Shown one piece after another: positions 18,155-27,531 of a stretch of DNA of 64,000 nt. Numbering within the stretch: the stretch's first letter is position 1; each line of letters starts with the position of its first letter. Below the pieces are notes generated by a model. It searched no databases. It saw only the letters and a program-made list of their open reading frames with translations, and had not been told where the DNA came from. The stretch is from contig NZ_FRCP01000007.1 of NCBI RefSeq assembly GCF_900142955.1, positions 216,910-280,909 of the forward strand, read 5' to 3'. Source of the stretch: Anaerosporobacter mobilis DSM 15930 (GTDB lineage: Bacteria > Bacillota > Clostridia > Lachnospirales > Lachnospiraceae). The position numbers and the translations under genes are program-made.

Positions 18155-18256
18155 TTTTCTATATAAACTTAACTTCTATAAAACATGTTTTCTACAAAAA
18201 CTCATCTTCTATAAAAACTGTCTTTTATAAAAACATGCTTTCTATAAAAGTTTGTT
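18155..18256. repeat. degenerate ~17-bp tandem repeat
   Basis: Five or so diverged copies built around TTCTATAAAA (for example at about 18172, 18189, 18206 and 18239) fill the space between two convergent genes. The only frame through it reads low-complexity Phe/Tyr/Leu and is not believable as a gene. Confidence 0.65.
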
Positions 18257-18282
18257 ACAATTAAATATCTAATCAATACCGC

Positions 18283-19953
18283 TTAGAATAATCCAGTAAT
18301 TACTCCATCTTCATTCACATCGATACCTTCCGCTGCTGGTTTCTTAGGTAAACCAGGCATAGTCATTACTGTACCAGTAATTGCTACTACAAATCCTGCT
18401 CCTGCAGATACATATACTTCACGTATATGTATAGGGAAGTTAGTTGGTCTTCCTAATAAAGTAGGATCATCAGATAATGAGTATTGATTCTTTGCCATAC
18501 AAACTGGCATAGTAGCAAAACCAAGATTTTCAATCTTCTCAATTGCTTTTGAAGCTTGTCCATCATATGTTACTTCTGATGCCCCATAAATCTTCTTAGC
18601 TATTGTCTCGATCTTCTCTTTAATTGATAAGTTGTCTTCATAAAGTACTTTGAAGTTACTTGGTTTTTCTTCAATTGTCTTAATTACTTTCTGTGCAAGG
18701 TCAATGCCACCTTCTCCACCTTTTTCCCATACTTCGGATAAAGAAAATTCACAACCACGTGATTCACAGAATTCTCTCACAAAATCAAGTTCTGCATCTG
18801 TATCTGTCATGAAACGATTCAACGTAACAACAACCGGCACCCCGTAGTTTTGTAGATTTTCAATATGTTTTTCAAGATTCACAATACCAACCTTTAGGGC
18901 ATCAAGATTTTCTGCTGACAGATCTGTTTTCGCTACTCCACCGTTATATTTCAATGCTCTTACTGTTGCTACAAGAACAACTGCATTTGGTTTCAATCCC
19001 GCCATACGACACTTGATATCAAAGAATTTTTCCGCACCAAGATCAGCACCAAATCCAGCCTCTGTAATTACATAATCTGCAAGTTTAAGAGCTGTCTTTG
19101 TTGCTCTTACACTGTTACAACCATGTGCAATGTTCGCAAACGGTCCACCATGTATAATCGCTGGTGTATGTTCTAATGTTTGAATTAAGTTTGGCTTTAA
19201 AGCATCTTTTAATAATGCTGCCATAGACCCGACTGCATTCAATTCTTTCGCCGTTACTGGTGCACCCTCATAATTATATGCTACAATAATTCTACCAAGT
19301 CTTTCTTTTAAGTCCTTCATATCAGCAGCGAGACAGAGGATTGCCATAATCTCTGATGCAACTGTAATAATAAAATGGTCTTCTCTTACAGTACCATCAA
19401 CCTTACGTCCAAGACCAACCACGATGTTACGAAGTACACGATCATTCATATCAAGACATCGCTTCCATACGATTTGATTTGGATCAATATTCAATATATT
19501 ACCTTGTTGGATATGGTTATCTAGCATAGCTGCTAATAGATTATTAGCAGATGTGATTGCATGAAAATCACCAGTAAAATGCAAATTCAAATCTTCCATT
19601 GGTACAACCTGTGCATATCCACCACCTGCTGCACCCCCTTTAATACCAAAACATGGTCCTAATGAAGGTTCTCGAAGTGCGATAACCGCCTTCTTATTCA
19701 ATTTTCCAAACGCTTCTCCTAACCCTACAGAAGTTGTTGTTTTACCTTCTCCTGCTGGTGTTGGATTAATAGCAGTAACTAAAATCAATTTACCATCTGG
19801 TCTATCTTTTACTTCTTCCCATAACTCCTCTGTGAATTTGGCCTTATATTTACCATAGAATTCTAGGTCATCTTCACCAATTTCAAGTCTCTTTGCTATC
19901 TCTTTAATGTGTTCCATTTGTGCTTCTTGTGCAATCTGAATATCTGTTTTCAT
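18283..19953 (-). CDS. fhs: formate-tetrahydrofolate ligase
   Basis: It makes 10-formyl-THF from formate, THF and ATP, feeding purine synthesis and one-carbon metabolism. The 556-residue length matches the family. Visible motifs are NPTPAGEGKTTTSVGLG near residues 64-80 (ATP-binding), EPSLGPCFGIKGGAAGGG, HFTGDFHA (folate site), NIAHGCNS, ITEAGFGADLGAEK and PVVVTLNRF. GGAGG lies 10-14 bases before the ATG. The gene is transcribed alone from a consensus promoter through a leader of about 110 nt with a strong hairpin. Confidence 0.98.
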   Translation of the reverse strand: MKTDIQIAQEAQMEHIKEIAKRLEIGEDDLEFYGKYKAKFTEELWEEVKDRPDGKLILVTAINPTPAGEGKTTTSVGLGEAFGKLNKKAVIALREPSLGPCFGIKGGAAGGGYAQVVPMEDLNLHFTGDFHAITSANNLLAAMLDNHIQQGNILNIDPNQIVWKRCLDMNDRVLRNIVVGLGRKVDGTVREDHFIITVASEIMAILCLAADMKDLKERLGRIIVAYNYEGAPVTAKELNAVGSMAALLKDALKPNLIQTLEHTPAIIHGGPFANIAHGCNSVRATKTALKLADYVITEAGFGADLGAEKFFDIKCRMAGLKPNAVVLVATVRALKYNGGVAKTDLSAENLDALKVGIVNLEKHIENLQNYGVPVVVTLNRFMTDTDAELDFVREFCESRGCEFSLSEVWEKGGEGGIDLAQKVIKTIEEKPSNFKVLYEDNLSIKEKIETIAKKIYGASEVTYDGQASKAIEKIENLGFATMPVCMAKNQYSLSDDPTLLGRPTNFPIHIREVYVSAGAGFVVAITGTVMTMPGLPKKPAAEGIDVNEDGVITGLF

Positions 19954-19989
19954 TAATTAGAGCCTCCATCTTATTATCTCCTAGTAACC

Positions 19990-20019
19990 TTTGCAGGCCA
20001 CTCTACTTGGCACTGCAAA
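19990..20019 (-). promoter_or_regulatory. structured leader of fhs
   Basis: An 11-bp stem (TTTGCAG plus GCCA arms, one bulge) with a 7-nt loop lies between the fhs promoter and its ribosome site. No T-run follows, so it is not a simple terminator. I could not match it to the tetrahydrofolate or ZTP riboswitch consensus. Confidence 0.45.
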
Positions 20020-20069
20020 ACCAATAAGTTTCTCCTGCCATTATTGAAAACACTCTATAAACCATATTC

Positions 20070-20098
20070 ATTATAACAAAGGGTATCTCATTTTTCAA
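20070..20098 (-). promoter_or_regulatory. sigma-A promoter of fhs
   Basis: -35 TTGAAA (20098-20093), 17-bp spacer, -10 TATAAT (20075-20070) on the minus strand. Confidence 0.85.
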
Positions 20099-20176
20099 CT
20101 TATTACGGTATTATCAAATCTTATCGTTTTGTTAACCCATACTTATACAACAGAATCAAGTACAATAAAACCAAAA

Positions 20177-20428
20177 CTAATGTACAAGCATCCACTTATG
20201 GGTATCAATGTGGTATCGTAATTTAATTGTCTGTATCACTTCTCCCATGGGTACGCTACAGCAAAACAACAGCATGTTCATACCAGCATATCTTTCTTCT
20301 TTCACCTGTTCAATCTGTGCAATCTTATACGTCTGCAATCCATGTTGGCAGTCTTCTAATCTTATATAATTCGGTTTAATTTTTCCAACTGTATTAAAAG
20401 TTGCTATTACATCAACTGGAACATTCAT
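20177..20428 (-). CDS. hypothetical protein, 83 residues
   Basis: I do not recognise this small protein. It is soluble, with no signal peptide, and has two cysteines in LLFCCSVPMG and basic stretches near the middle and C-terminus. GAGG lies 8-11 bases before the ATG, which supports translation. It follows the Y-family polymerase in the same direction across a gap that holds a 98-bp element with inverted ends. A DNA-repair link is only suggested by position. Confidence 0.7.
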   Translation of the reverse strand: MNVPVDVIATFNTVGKIKPNYIRLEDCQHGLQTYKIAQIEQVKEERYAGMNMLLFCCSVPMGEVIQTIKLRYHIDTHKWMLVH

Positions 20429-20460
20429 TTCTCTACCTCATTATAAATTTCTTATTAGGT

Positions 20461-20558
20461 AACTCAAACTTCGCACTTGAAGATTTCAAGGAGTAGCTGA
20501 CCGTTATAGTAGGCGATAAACCCACTCTAAATGAAGTTTTATGGGCGAAGTTTGAGTT
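20461..20558. repeat. 98-bp element with perfect 14-bp inverted ends
   Basis: The ends AACTCAAACTTCGC and GCGAAGTTTGAGTT are exact reverse complements. Inside are smaller inverted repeats: CTTGAA/TTCAAG, CCCA/TGGG and TTAT/ATAA. As RNA it would form a long-stemmed multi-branched structure. It lies between the polymerase gene and the 83-residue gene. It could be a MITE-like repeat or a structured RNA. Confidence 0.7.
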
Positions 20559-20564
20559 AGTTAA

Positions 20565-21923
20565 TTATAACTTCAATCCCTTTGCGGGATCAAAAGGCTT
20601 TCCCTTTTCTTTTTGCTTTGGTAGTGTAATACTTGATGAGCCTCCTGACATATGATCCAATTTACTATTCACAAAGTTAGCACGTTTAATGGAATCCATA
20701 CCATATCTTAAACGAATCTGATCTATCGTTTGATCTAGTTTTTCTAACTTCTCTCTCTTAAGTAATGCATTCGGTTTCTCTGTTATTCGATAATCAACTG
20801 TCTCTTTCACTTGATCCGTTTCGTTCTTAAGTCCTAATTCAAATAAATTTAATTGTCTTGATGCTCCCTGTTCTTCAATTCGACTTGTATGAACGCCAAA
20901 GTTGCGAAGCGGTTCCCCATTCCATAATTCACCAAACAACTGGCAAGCAGCTGCATGTATCTCATTCGTTAAATTGGTTGGTTCTAACAATGTCATCTGG
21001 TGAGAAACATGATGGAATTCACAATCTACAATACTTACAGCTATCACTCGTATATAGACATGATCTTTTCTTAATCTGGCTCCTACCATTTCACTAAGCG
21101 ATAGCAAAATCGTTAGTGCTGTATCTCGGTCTGTTACATCAAATGGTACTGTTGTACTGTTTCCGTATCCTTTATTCGCAATTGTCTCTGTTAATACAAC
21201 ACTATCGTCAACTCCGTTCGCAAAGTTATGGATTATCTCTCCATGTTTCTTTAGATGTGCTTTTAGTATATTACTATCTGCTTTTGCTAAATCACCAATC
21301 GACTTAATTCCCATCGCAAATAATTTCTTCGAGGTAGCTCTTCCTACAAAGAATAGTTCCGAAACAGGAAGTAGCCACATCTTCTTCTCGATTTCGTCTG
21401 GAAACAACGTATGCACTAAATTAGGCTTCTTAAAGTCAGAAGCCATCTTAGCAAGCAATTTGTTACTAGATACACCAATATTCACTGTAAAACCGAATTC
21501 TCTATAGATACGGTCTTTAATTGCATTGGCCACTACTACTGGTGACCCATGTAAAGAAAGTGTTCCACTCATATCCATATACGCTTCATCTATACTATAT
21601 TGTTCTACACAGGGTGTATACTCTCGTAACAACTGAATAAACAATTCTGAACATTGTTTATACAAGTCATGTTGAGGCGGAACAATCGTAAGATTGGGAC
21701 ACTTTTTTCTCGCTTCTGCTAAAGACTCTCCTGTCTGTATCCCATACTTCTTAGCAGGAATTGATTTTGCCAGCACAATTCCGTGCCTCTTCTTTTCATC
21801 ACCGCCAACTACAGACGCAATTTCTCTTAAATCCGTTTCCTCACCTAGAATTTTCAATCGATATACCGCTTCCCAACTCAAAAAAGCAGAATTCACATCA
21901 ATATGAAAAATTACTCTATCCAT
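20565..21923 (-). CDS. dinB: Y-family DNA polymerase (DNA polymerase IV)
   Basis: A 452-residue translesion polymerase. The start MDRVIFHIDVNSAFLSW holds the first metal-binding aspartate; YSIDEAYMD near residue 105 is the catalytic motif. The NIGVSSNKLLAKMASDF stretch and the GIKSIGDLAK helix-hairpin-helix are also present. ATG 21923 is chosen over a longer frame because GGTGGAG lies 6-12 bases upstream and the family starts there. A LexA-box-like palindrome about 30 bases upstream suggests SOS control. Confidence 0.95.
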   Translation of the reverse strand: MDRVIFHIDVNSAFLSWEAVYRLKILGEETDLREIASVVGGDEKKRHGIVLAKSIPAKKYGIQTGESLAEARKKCPNLTIVPPQHDLYKQCSELFIQLLREYTPCVEQYSIDEAYMDMSGTLSLHGSPVVVANAIKDRIYREFGFTVNIGVSSNKLLAKMASDFKKPNLVHTLFPDEIEKKMWLLPVSELFFVGRATSKKLFAMGIKSIGDLAKADSNILKAHLKKHGEIIHNFANGVDDSVVLTETIANKGYGNSTTVPFDVTDRDTALTILLSLSEMVGARLRKDHVYIRVIAVSIVDCEFHHVSHQMTLLEPTNLTNEIHAAACQLFGELWNGEPLRNFGVHTSRIEEQGASRQLNLFELGLKNETDQVKETVDYRITEKPNALLKREKLEKLDQTIDQIRLRYGMDSIKRANFVNSKLDHMSGGSSSITLPKQKEKGKPFDPAKGLKL

Positions 21924-21953
21924 TCTTACTCCACCTCTTATTTGCATTATATC

Positions 21954-21967
21954 AGAACATTTGTTCG
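21954..21967. promoter_or_regulatory. LexA (SOS) box of dinB
   Basis: GAAC-ATTT-GTTC, with a G on one outer flank, closely matches the Gram-positive LexA consensus CGAACN4GTTCG. It lies about 31 bases upstream of the dinB ATG. Confidence 0.75.
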
Positions 21968-22064
21968 GCGTAAATAGCAATTATTTCACAAACTACATAA
22001 TATTGATTATTCAGCAGAATACTCGATACACTGTAAAAGACGAATCTTTCTACTATACATAAGC

Positions 22065-22100
22065 AAAGAAGGCTACTGCTTTCATACAGTAGCCTTCTTT
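22065..22100 (-). terminator. terminator of the subtilase gene
   Basis: Perfect 14-bp stem AAAGAAGGCTACTG / CAGTAGCCTTCTTT with an 8-nt loop, 13 bases after the stop at 22113. Confidence 0.85.
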
Positions 22101-22112
22101 AATACGATTAAC

Positions 22113-25100
22113 TTACTTAACAGTAACCTTCATCTTAACGACCTTTTGCTTTCCATTATACAAAGAAATTATAGCTGTTATTGTTGTTGTTCCTTTTTTC
22201 TTTGCTGTAATTTTACCACTCTTATTAACGGTTGCAACATTCTTATTCGATGTTTTGTAAGAGATTGTTACTGCACCAACACCTTCTGAAGTCGTTTTAT
22301 CAGTAAGTTTTGTTACAGCTTGTAAACAGGAAGGAAGATCAACAGCAACTGTAGTTGATGTACCTTTATTTACGGTCTTACTCTTTACTTTTACTGCTAT
22401 CTGGCTCTGTAGAGAAGTTATTTGTTTTGAATCTGCCTTTGTTGTAAGTATTACATATTTTCCGCCATCTAATACAGGGAATGTTACGATACCATCACTA
22501 TCAACATATTGTGAATAGCCACCCACGATGGTTTCTAGCTTACCTGTTTTTTCGTTTACACGATAGATATATACACGACTACCTTTGTTTACACCTTCTA
22601 CACGAGCGAACGAGACAGATAATTTACCTTCTGCAACAAGCGCTTGTTTTTGGCCTAAATCTACATAGATGCCATACACACTTGCATCACCAAATAGTTT
22701 ACTAATCGTAGGATCCGCTTGTTTCGCTTCTGTTACAGTTGTAGATTGAATATTCAAGATAATATCATCATATAAGCCGGATACATTCTTTACATCTGAT
22801 GCTTTAAACGTCCAGGTTCCCACAACCTTACCATCTACAGCCTTGATCACAATAGTTAAATCCTTATTGGCTGTAGCAATAGCATCTAACGTTTCCTTTG
22901 TCAACTTAATTATATTACTAGTATCTTTTTGTGTGACAACTACAGTGATTTCAGTAACATCCTTATTCTCAATTGTCTCCTTTAAATCAGCAGGTTTAAT
23001 CTCTGTGACTTCAGATTCGGTATTAATTTCGATTGTATTATTATCTAAGTCATAGTCTGGTTTTGGATCTGGAACTCCTGGAGTTGTTCCACCTCCTTCT
23101 GAACCACCACTACTAGAACCAATTATTGTACCTGCTTGCGTACAGGTAAATGCTTTTTCATTACCCGCATAATCACAAAGACGAATAACGAAATTATCTT
23201 TCGTTGCCGCTACGTAATCAGTTAGTTCTAATTTCATTGCTGTGGTTGCTGCTTTCGTAGGCTCATTTACCAATTCTCCCACTGTATAAGATTCTCCAGC
23301 CGCCTGATCGGTTACTGTGATAGCGTTACCTGTTAAATCATACAAACCTGCAAACGCTACATATTGATTATCCGTTACATCAAATGTTGCATATACCTTA
23401 TTAGCTTCCTTTACAATCTTAAGATTCTTAAGTGTTGGATTCTCAATATCAATTGTAATAGGGAAACTGATACTATTCTTTACGTTTCGTTCTGAGCCTT
23501 CGTAATCCAGTGTACCTGATACCGAGTAGGTATATACATCATTGTTTTTAATCGTTCCTGGTGTCCATTCCAGCTTATCAAAGGACGGATTCATCGCTGA
23601 TATTGCACTATAATAGGTAGTCTTTGTTTCGAATTCCCAACCATTTTCATATACTACTTTTTGACTGGAATCTGTTACTCTACTTGTAATTGTACGTGCA
23701 TTTCTTAACAAGCTAAACTGTGTACCATACAAATCATCGTTATAGCCATCCCCATTTGGTGAAATCGCAATCTTGTTTGGATCAAGCTGTAACATGTAAT
23801 TCCTATAATAATTCGGATACGAGTATACACTATATCCATTGCCTAATAAGTAATACGCCATATCATCATAAGGATTTACTCCCAATAAATGTGAACCTTC
23901 ATCTGCCAAAAGGTAGCCAACTGCTTGTTGATATAATTGATTATCACCTGTACCATACCAATAGTTATCATATATAGTTGAGTTGTCCATGATAGGTGCC
24001 TTTGCCCAATCCCCATAGAATCCCATGAATGGAAGAGATAATGCCTTGTTTCCTTCCTCTGATGTTAAGAAGATAAATCCATCAACAAATTCACCATTCT
24101 CAAAAGTGTCGTCGATATAAGATTTAGCACCATCTAATAAGGTAATATTGACACGTACTGTAGCACTTCCTCCCGCAGGTACTGTAACAGTATCACTAAC
24201 TACTCCGTCAACTTTATACTCAATTGCTACCATATTAGAGATATCCTGTGATTGTTCTAGAATATAACCATCTTCATCTGCCGTCTCCGTTAATGTTACA
24301 GCATCGAGTTTATATGTAATAGCTGCACCTGTTGCGGATTGAACGACAAAATCTGCTTCATATTCACCTGTTACGCTATCCTTAATATCTAATTTGGGTC
24401 TATAATTAATTGTTTGGTCGTCTACATATAGATACGCAGGTGTTGTTACTGCATTGCCTACATTAACAAGTCCACTTCCTTGCTTACGAGGAGAATAATA
24501 TACGCCATTCTCATCCGTTAATGGCATTGCCGTACTCATTAGTAATTGATTGGCTAATTCTGCACTTCCACCCCTTACCGCGTCTAAGGATTCTTTCGTT
24601 ATGTACTGTTTCACCAAGGCAAACGTTCCAGCTATGTGAGGTGCTGCCATAGACGTACCAGACATAGAACCATAGGAATTATGGAATGGCAAGGAAGAAT
24701 AAATATTCTCACCAGGTGCCGTAATCTCTGGTTTTAACTTAAGGTCTGGCGTTACTCCTGGAGAAGAAAAATCAGACATTTTCTTCGCATCACTTGATAC
24801 AAAATGTTCCACATTACTAAATATAGTTATTCTCTTATCCGCTGCCTTATTAAGTTCAGCCCCCTGTACCTTCGTTACAGATACAGCTGGGATTGTATAA
24901 TCTTCAATAGCCATGTTGATTGTTCCATCTGTATTATTCGCAACGACTACTGCAATTGCTCCACCGCTTGCTGCATTCACTACCTTCTCATTGAAAGAAA
25001 TGCTACCACGATTTACAACCGCGATTTTACCTGCTACATCAACGCCTTGATAGTCCTCTACATCTCCTACATTAGGAACCACCACATAATCATACACAGT

Positions 25101-26477
25101 TCCCTTTCCATCTACAGCAGTATCAAGCCCTGTTAACGCAGGTTGACTTCCAACGGCTGTCTCAGAATAACCAAATACTTGCTCTGATAACTTGAAGTAA
25201 TGGGAATAATAATGTGTGTTAATGCAACTTGCAACAGACGTCGATGCAGTATAGGTAGATGGCGATCCTACAACTGAAGTATCTGGGTTGCTTGTGAAAG
25301 CACCACCTGCCTCATTATTGTATGTTGCACTATAATTATTACCTGCTGATACTGCTAGGTTAATACCAGCTGCAACAATACGATCGTATACTTCTTGTAC
25401 ACCTTCTTCTTCTCCTATAGAATATCCACTAGCAGAACCAAGACTCATATTAATTGTATCAACATGTAGCTTAACAGCATCTTCTAAGCCTGCAAGTATA
25501 TCCTCCGTACTTGCTCCTTTTCCCACATCACTGAACACTTTCATAATCACTAGCTGGGCTTGCGGAGCAACACCTTGAATTGTAGTACTATTTCCTGCTA
25601 CTGTGCCTGCTACATGGGTTCCATGATCGTTACTATACACCTCAACTGCCTCTACCGATGGCGTAACCTCATTGTCTTTGTCTGCATAATCATACGCGAA
25701 TGGAACTTTTGCACTGATGTATTGGCCATCCGCTACATCTTTCGTTGCTTTTGCCTGAGAAACTACATCTTCTGTAATCTTTGCACTTGATAGACCCTCA
25801 GCAGTTAATCCTTCTTCTGCGAATGCCTCATGTGCTGTATCCAAGCCTGTATCTAGAATAGCCACTACCATACCTTCTCCGTTATAATCCAGAGCATGTG
25901 CAACTTCTGATTCAATCATTCCATTACTTGTGGTCATATCTGGTTCTAATTCATAGGTTCTCGTAACATATGCGGCTTTAACTCCTGGCATTTTGTTTAT
26001 TTCTTTAAGCTGTCCATATTTTACTTTTATTGCAAATCCATTCATAACCGTTGTGTAATGATACAACACCTCACTTGATGTAGTGCGCGCCTTATTCATA
26101 CTCTTAATACTTGACGCAAATTGATTCTGTGTTTGAATCATCTCTTCGTTAGTTAATAGCGCTTCATCAGATTCAAGATATGAGCTTACATCTGTGCTAT
26201 AACTTCTTGCTTGATATGTACTGTTACCATTATCATATCGATCTAATAATGAATGATCGTCTAGCTCAACGATAATCGTAACGTCTTCATCTTTTTGATA
26301 GAGGCTATCCTCTACAATATTGTTTGATAATGCCTGTTTCTCTTTTGTACCACTTGAAACTGCAAGTTCACTCTTAGCATAGTTAGGATCTAATGCCGCA
26401 TGTAAGTATTGTGGCGGAACAATACTAGTGAACGTAAGTGTTGTTGCTATAGCAACTGCCAACCATCTTTTACGCAT
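22113..26477 (-). CDS. secreted S8 subtilisin-like peptidase with PA and Big domains
   Basis: A 1454-residue exported protease. Signal peptide about 1-27, then an I9-type propeptide (about 60-175). The S8 catalytic domain has Asp209 (ILDTGLD), His285 (DHGTHVAG) and Ser609 (SGTSMAAPH). A PA domain (about 455-550) is inserted within the catalytic domain. Fn3-like domains follow, as in lactocepin-type cell-envelope proteinases, then a Gly/Pro linker near 1150 and a C-terminal bacterial Ig-like (Big_2) domain. No LPXTG or terminal membrane helix is present, so it is either free or held non-covalently. It probably degrades extracellular protein for peptide supply. Confidence 0.93.
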   Translation of the reverse strand: MRKRWLAVAIATTLTFTSIVPPQYLHAALDPNYAKSELAVSSGTKEKQALSNNIVEDSLYQKDEDVTIIVELDDHSLLDRYDNGNSTYQARSYSTDVSSYLESDEALLTNEEMIQTQNQFASSIKSMNKARTTSSEVLYHYTTVMNGFAIKVKYGQLKEINKMPGVKAAYVTRTYELEPDMTTSNGMIESEVAHALDYNGEGMVVAILDTGLDTAHEAFAEEGLTAEGLSSAKITEDVVSQAKATKDVADGQYISAKVPFAYDYADKDNEVTPSVEAVEVYSNDHGTHVAGTVAGNSTTIQGVAPQAQLVIMKVFSDVGKGASTEDILAGLEDAVKLHVDTINMSLGSASGYSIGEEEGVQEVYDRIVAAGINLAVSAGNNYSATYNNEAGGAFTSNPDTSVVGSPSTYTASTSVASCINTHYYSHYFKLSEQVFGYSETAVGSQPALTGLDTAVDGKGTVYDYVVVPNVGDVEDYQGVDVAGKIAVVNRGSISFNEKVVNAASGGAIAVVVANNTDGTINMAIEDYTIPAVSVTKVQGAELNKAADKRITIFSNVEHFVSSDAKKMSDFSSPGVTPDLKLKPEITAPGENIYSSLPFHNSYGSMSGTSMAAPHIAGTFALVKQYITKESLDAVRGGSAELANQLLMSTAMPLTDENGVYYSPRKQGSGLVNVGNAVTTPAYLYVDDQTINYRPKLDIKDSVTGEYEADFVVQSATGAAITYKLDAVTLTETADEDGYILEQSQDISNMVAIEYKVDGVVSDTVTVPAGGSATVRVNITLLDGAKSYIDDTFENGEFVDGFIFLTSEEGNKALSLPFMGFYGDWAKAPIMDNSTIYDNYWYGTGDNQLYQQAVGYLLADEGSHLLGVNPYDDMAYYLLGNGYSVYSYPNYYRNYMLQLDPNKIAISPNGDGYNDDLYGTQFSLLRNARTITSRVTDSSQKVVYENGWEFETKTTYYSAISAMNPSFDKLEWTPGTIKNNDVYTYSVSGTLDYEGSERNVKNSISFPITIDIENPTLKNLKIVKEANKVYATFDVTDNQYVAFAGLYDLTGNAITVTDQAAGESYTVGELVNEPTKAATTAMKLELTDYVAATKDNFVIRLCDYAGNEKAFTCTQAGTIIGSSSGGSEGGGTTPGVPDPKPDYDLDNNTIEINTESEVTEIKPADLKETIENKDVTEITVVVTQKDTSNIIKLTKETLDAIATANKDLTIVIKAVDGKVVGTWTFKASDVKNVSGLYDDIILNIQSTTVTEAKQADPTISKLFGDASVYGIYVDLGQKQALVAEGKLSVSFARVEGVNKGSRVYIYRVNEKTGKLETIVGGYSQYVDSDGIVTFPVLDGGKYVILTTKADSKQITSLQSQIAVKVKSKTVNKGTSTTVAVDLPSCLQAVTKLTDKTTSEGVGAVTISYKTSNKNVATVNKSGKITAKKKGTTTITAIISLYNGKQKVVKMKVTVK

Positions 26478-26642
26478 TCTATTCCCTCTCTCCTATTATA
26501 GTTTTGTAGTTAATTGCATAGTACATAGTACAACTTGTACCTTTTATTACATATGCTTGTTTCACAATATACATGCATTAATATTGTAATTTATTCCACC
26601 TTCATCAAAGCACTGTTTTGCCGTATTAAAGTAACGGAATAC

Positions 26643-26691
26643 AAAAATGCTTGATCTGTTTCCTTATTATGGGTTTCACAGTATCAAGCAT
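26643..26691 (-). terminator. terminator of the SRAP gene
   Basis: ATGCTTGAT / ATCAAGCAT stem followed by TTTTT on the minus strand. The rest of the 26478-26783 gap shows only the subtilase ribosome site (GGAGAGAGGG). Confidence 0.8.
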
Positions 26692-26783
26692 CTTTACTTG
26701 TAAACTTTATACAATTAACTACAAATATTCTAGTGTTTATTCCTCCAAATGTCAAGTATAATACCACTTATTTGTATTAACTA

Positions 26784-27446
26784 TTAAAACGGAAGTTTTT
26801 GTTGATAATACATGGCGTTAGGATGTAGAAGAGCTGGCACACGATGAAGCAATTTATTGGTTTCATTATTATTACAAATCCACTCAGGCACCGTCTCCTC
26901 ATCAAGAATTAATGGCATTCGGTCATGTATGTCTTTCATGGAAGCGTTGGCTGCCGTTGTTAGAATAACAAATCTACTCTCTTCTTTTTCAAAACGATAT
27001 AAGCCAGCCATATACATACATCGCTTTTCTGGAATCGTAAAATAGATCTTGTTCTTATCCGAATCCCATTCGTAAAATCCTGCTGCTGGTATAACACACC
27101 TACGACTTATCAGACTCTCACGAAAGGTTTTCTTCTCGAATGCAGTTTCTGCTCTTGCATTAATCAATACACCTTTCCCAGTTGGCGCTGTAAATCCCCA
27201 TTTGGACATAGTTAGCTCAATCTTCCTATCACCAACTAAGATAGGAACATTATTAGTTGGAAAGATTTCACCACGTACTTCTAATGCCCTTTTTATCATA
27301 TCATTTCTGGATTTTACAACTTCTTCGCTTACATAATTCTTATCTACTTTTCCTTCTTTTCCTCTATCAAACCTAGCATCTAGATGTTCTAGTAATTTTC
27401 GTATCTCTTTTGCTGTATCATCATCTACATAATATCTACCGCACAT
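26784..27446 (-). CDS. SOS response-associated peptidase (SRAP, YedK/HMCES family)
   Basis: A 220-residue SRAP protein. The family forms a stable thiazolidine crosslink with abasic sites in single-stranded DNA through Cys2. The catalytic elements are MCGRYY at the N-terminus (Cys2 exposed after Met removal), NARAETAFEK, GFYEWD (glutamate) and HDRMPLIL (histidine). GGAGG lies close upstream of the ATG. No LexA box is evident at this gene, unlike dinB 5 kb away. Confidence 0.95.
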   Translation of the reverse strand: MCGRYYVDDDTAKEIRKLLEHLDARFDRGKEGKVDKNYVSEEVVKSRNDMIKRALEVRGEIFPTNNVPILVGDRKIELTMSKWGFTAPTGKGVLINARAETAFEKKTFRESLISRRCVIPAAGFYEWDSDKNKIYFTIPEKRCMYMAGLYRFEKEESRFVILTTAANASMKDIHDRMPLILDEETVPEWICNNNETNKLLHRVPALLHPNAMYYQQKLPF

Positions 27447-27473
27447 AGCTTACGCCTCCTATCTTTAAAAACC

Positions 27474-27517
27474 AAAAACACGCTATGAAATTTACGTAAA
27501 GTTCGTTCCATAGCGTG
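27474..27517 (-). terminator. terminator of the gpsA operon
   Basis: CACGCTATG / CATAGCGTG stem followed by TTTTT on the minus strand, 15 bases past the gpsA stop. Confidence 0.88.
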
Positions 27518-27531
27518 CTTTTATCTATTTT

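Noticed and set aside
18045..18230. 61-residue plus-strand frame
   Set aside because: It runs through the cyclophilin terminator and a tandem repeat, reading mostly Phe, Tyr and Leu.
19954..20100. THF or ZTP riboswitch upstream of fhs
   Set aside because: The consensus core bases of those riboswitches are not present; only an unclassified hairpin can be supported.
20461..20558. Insertion sequence
   Set aside because: No transposase, only 98 bp, and no clear target duplication; treated as a miniature or structured element instead.
21116..21307. Leu/Tyr-rich frames opposite dinB and other genes
   Set aside because: These are antisense shadows of well-supported genes with no ribosome sites or family similarity.
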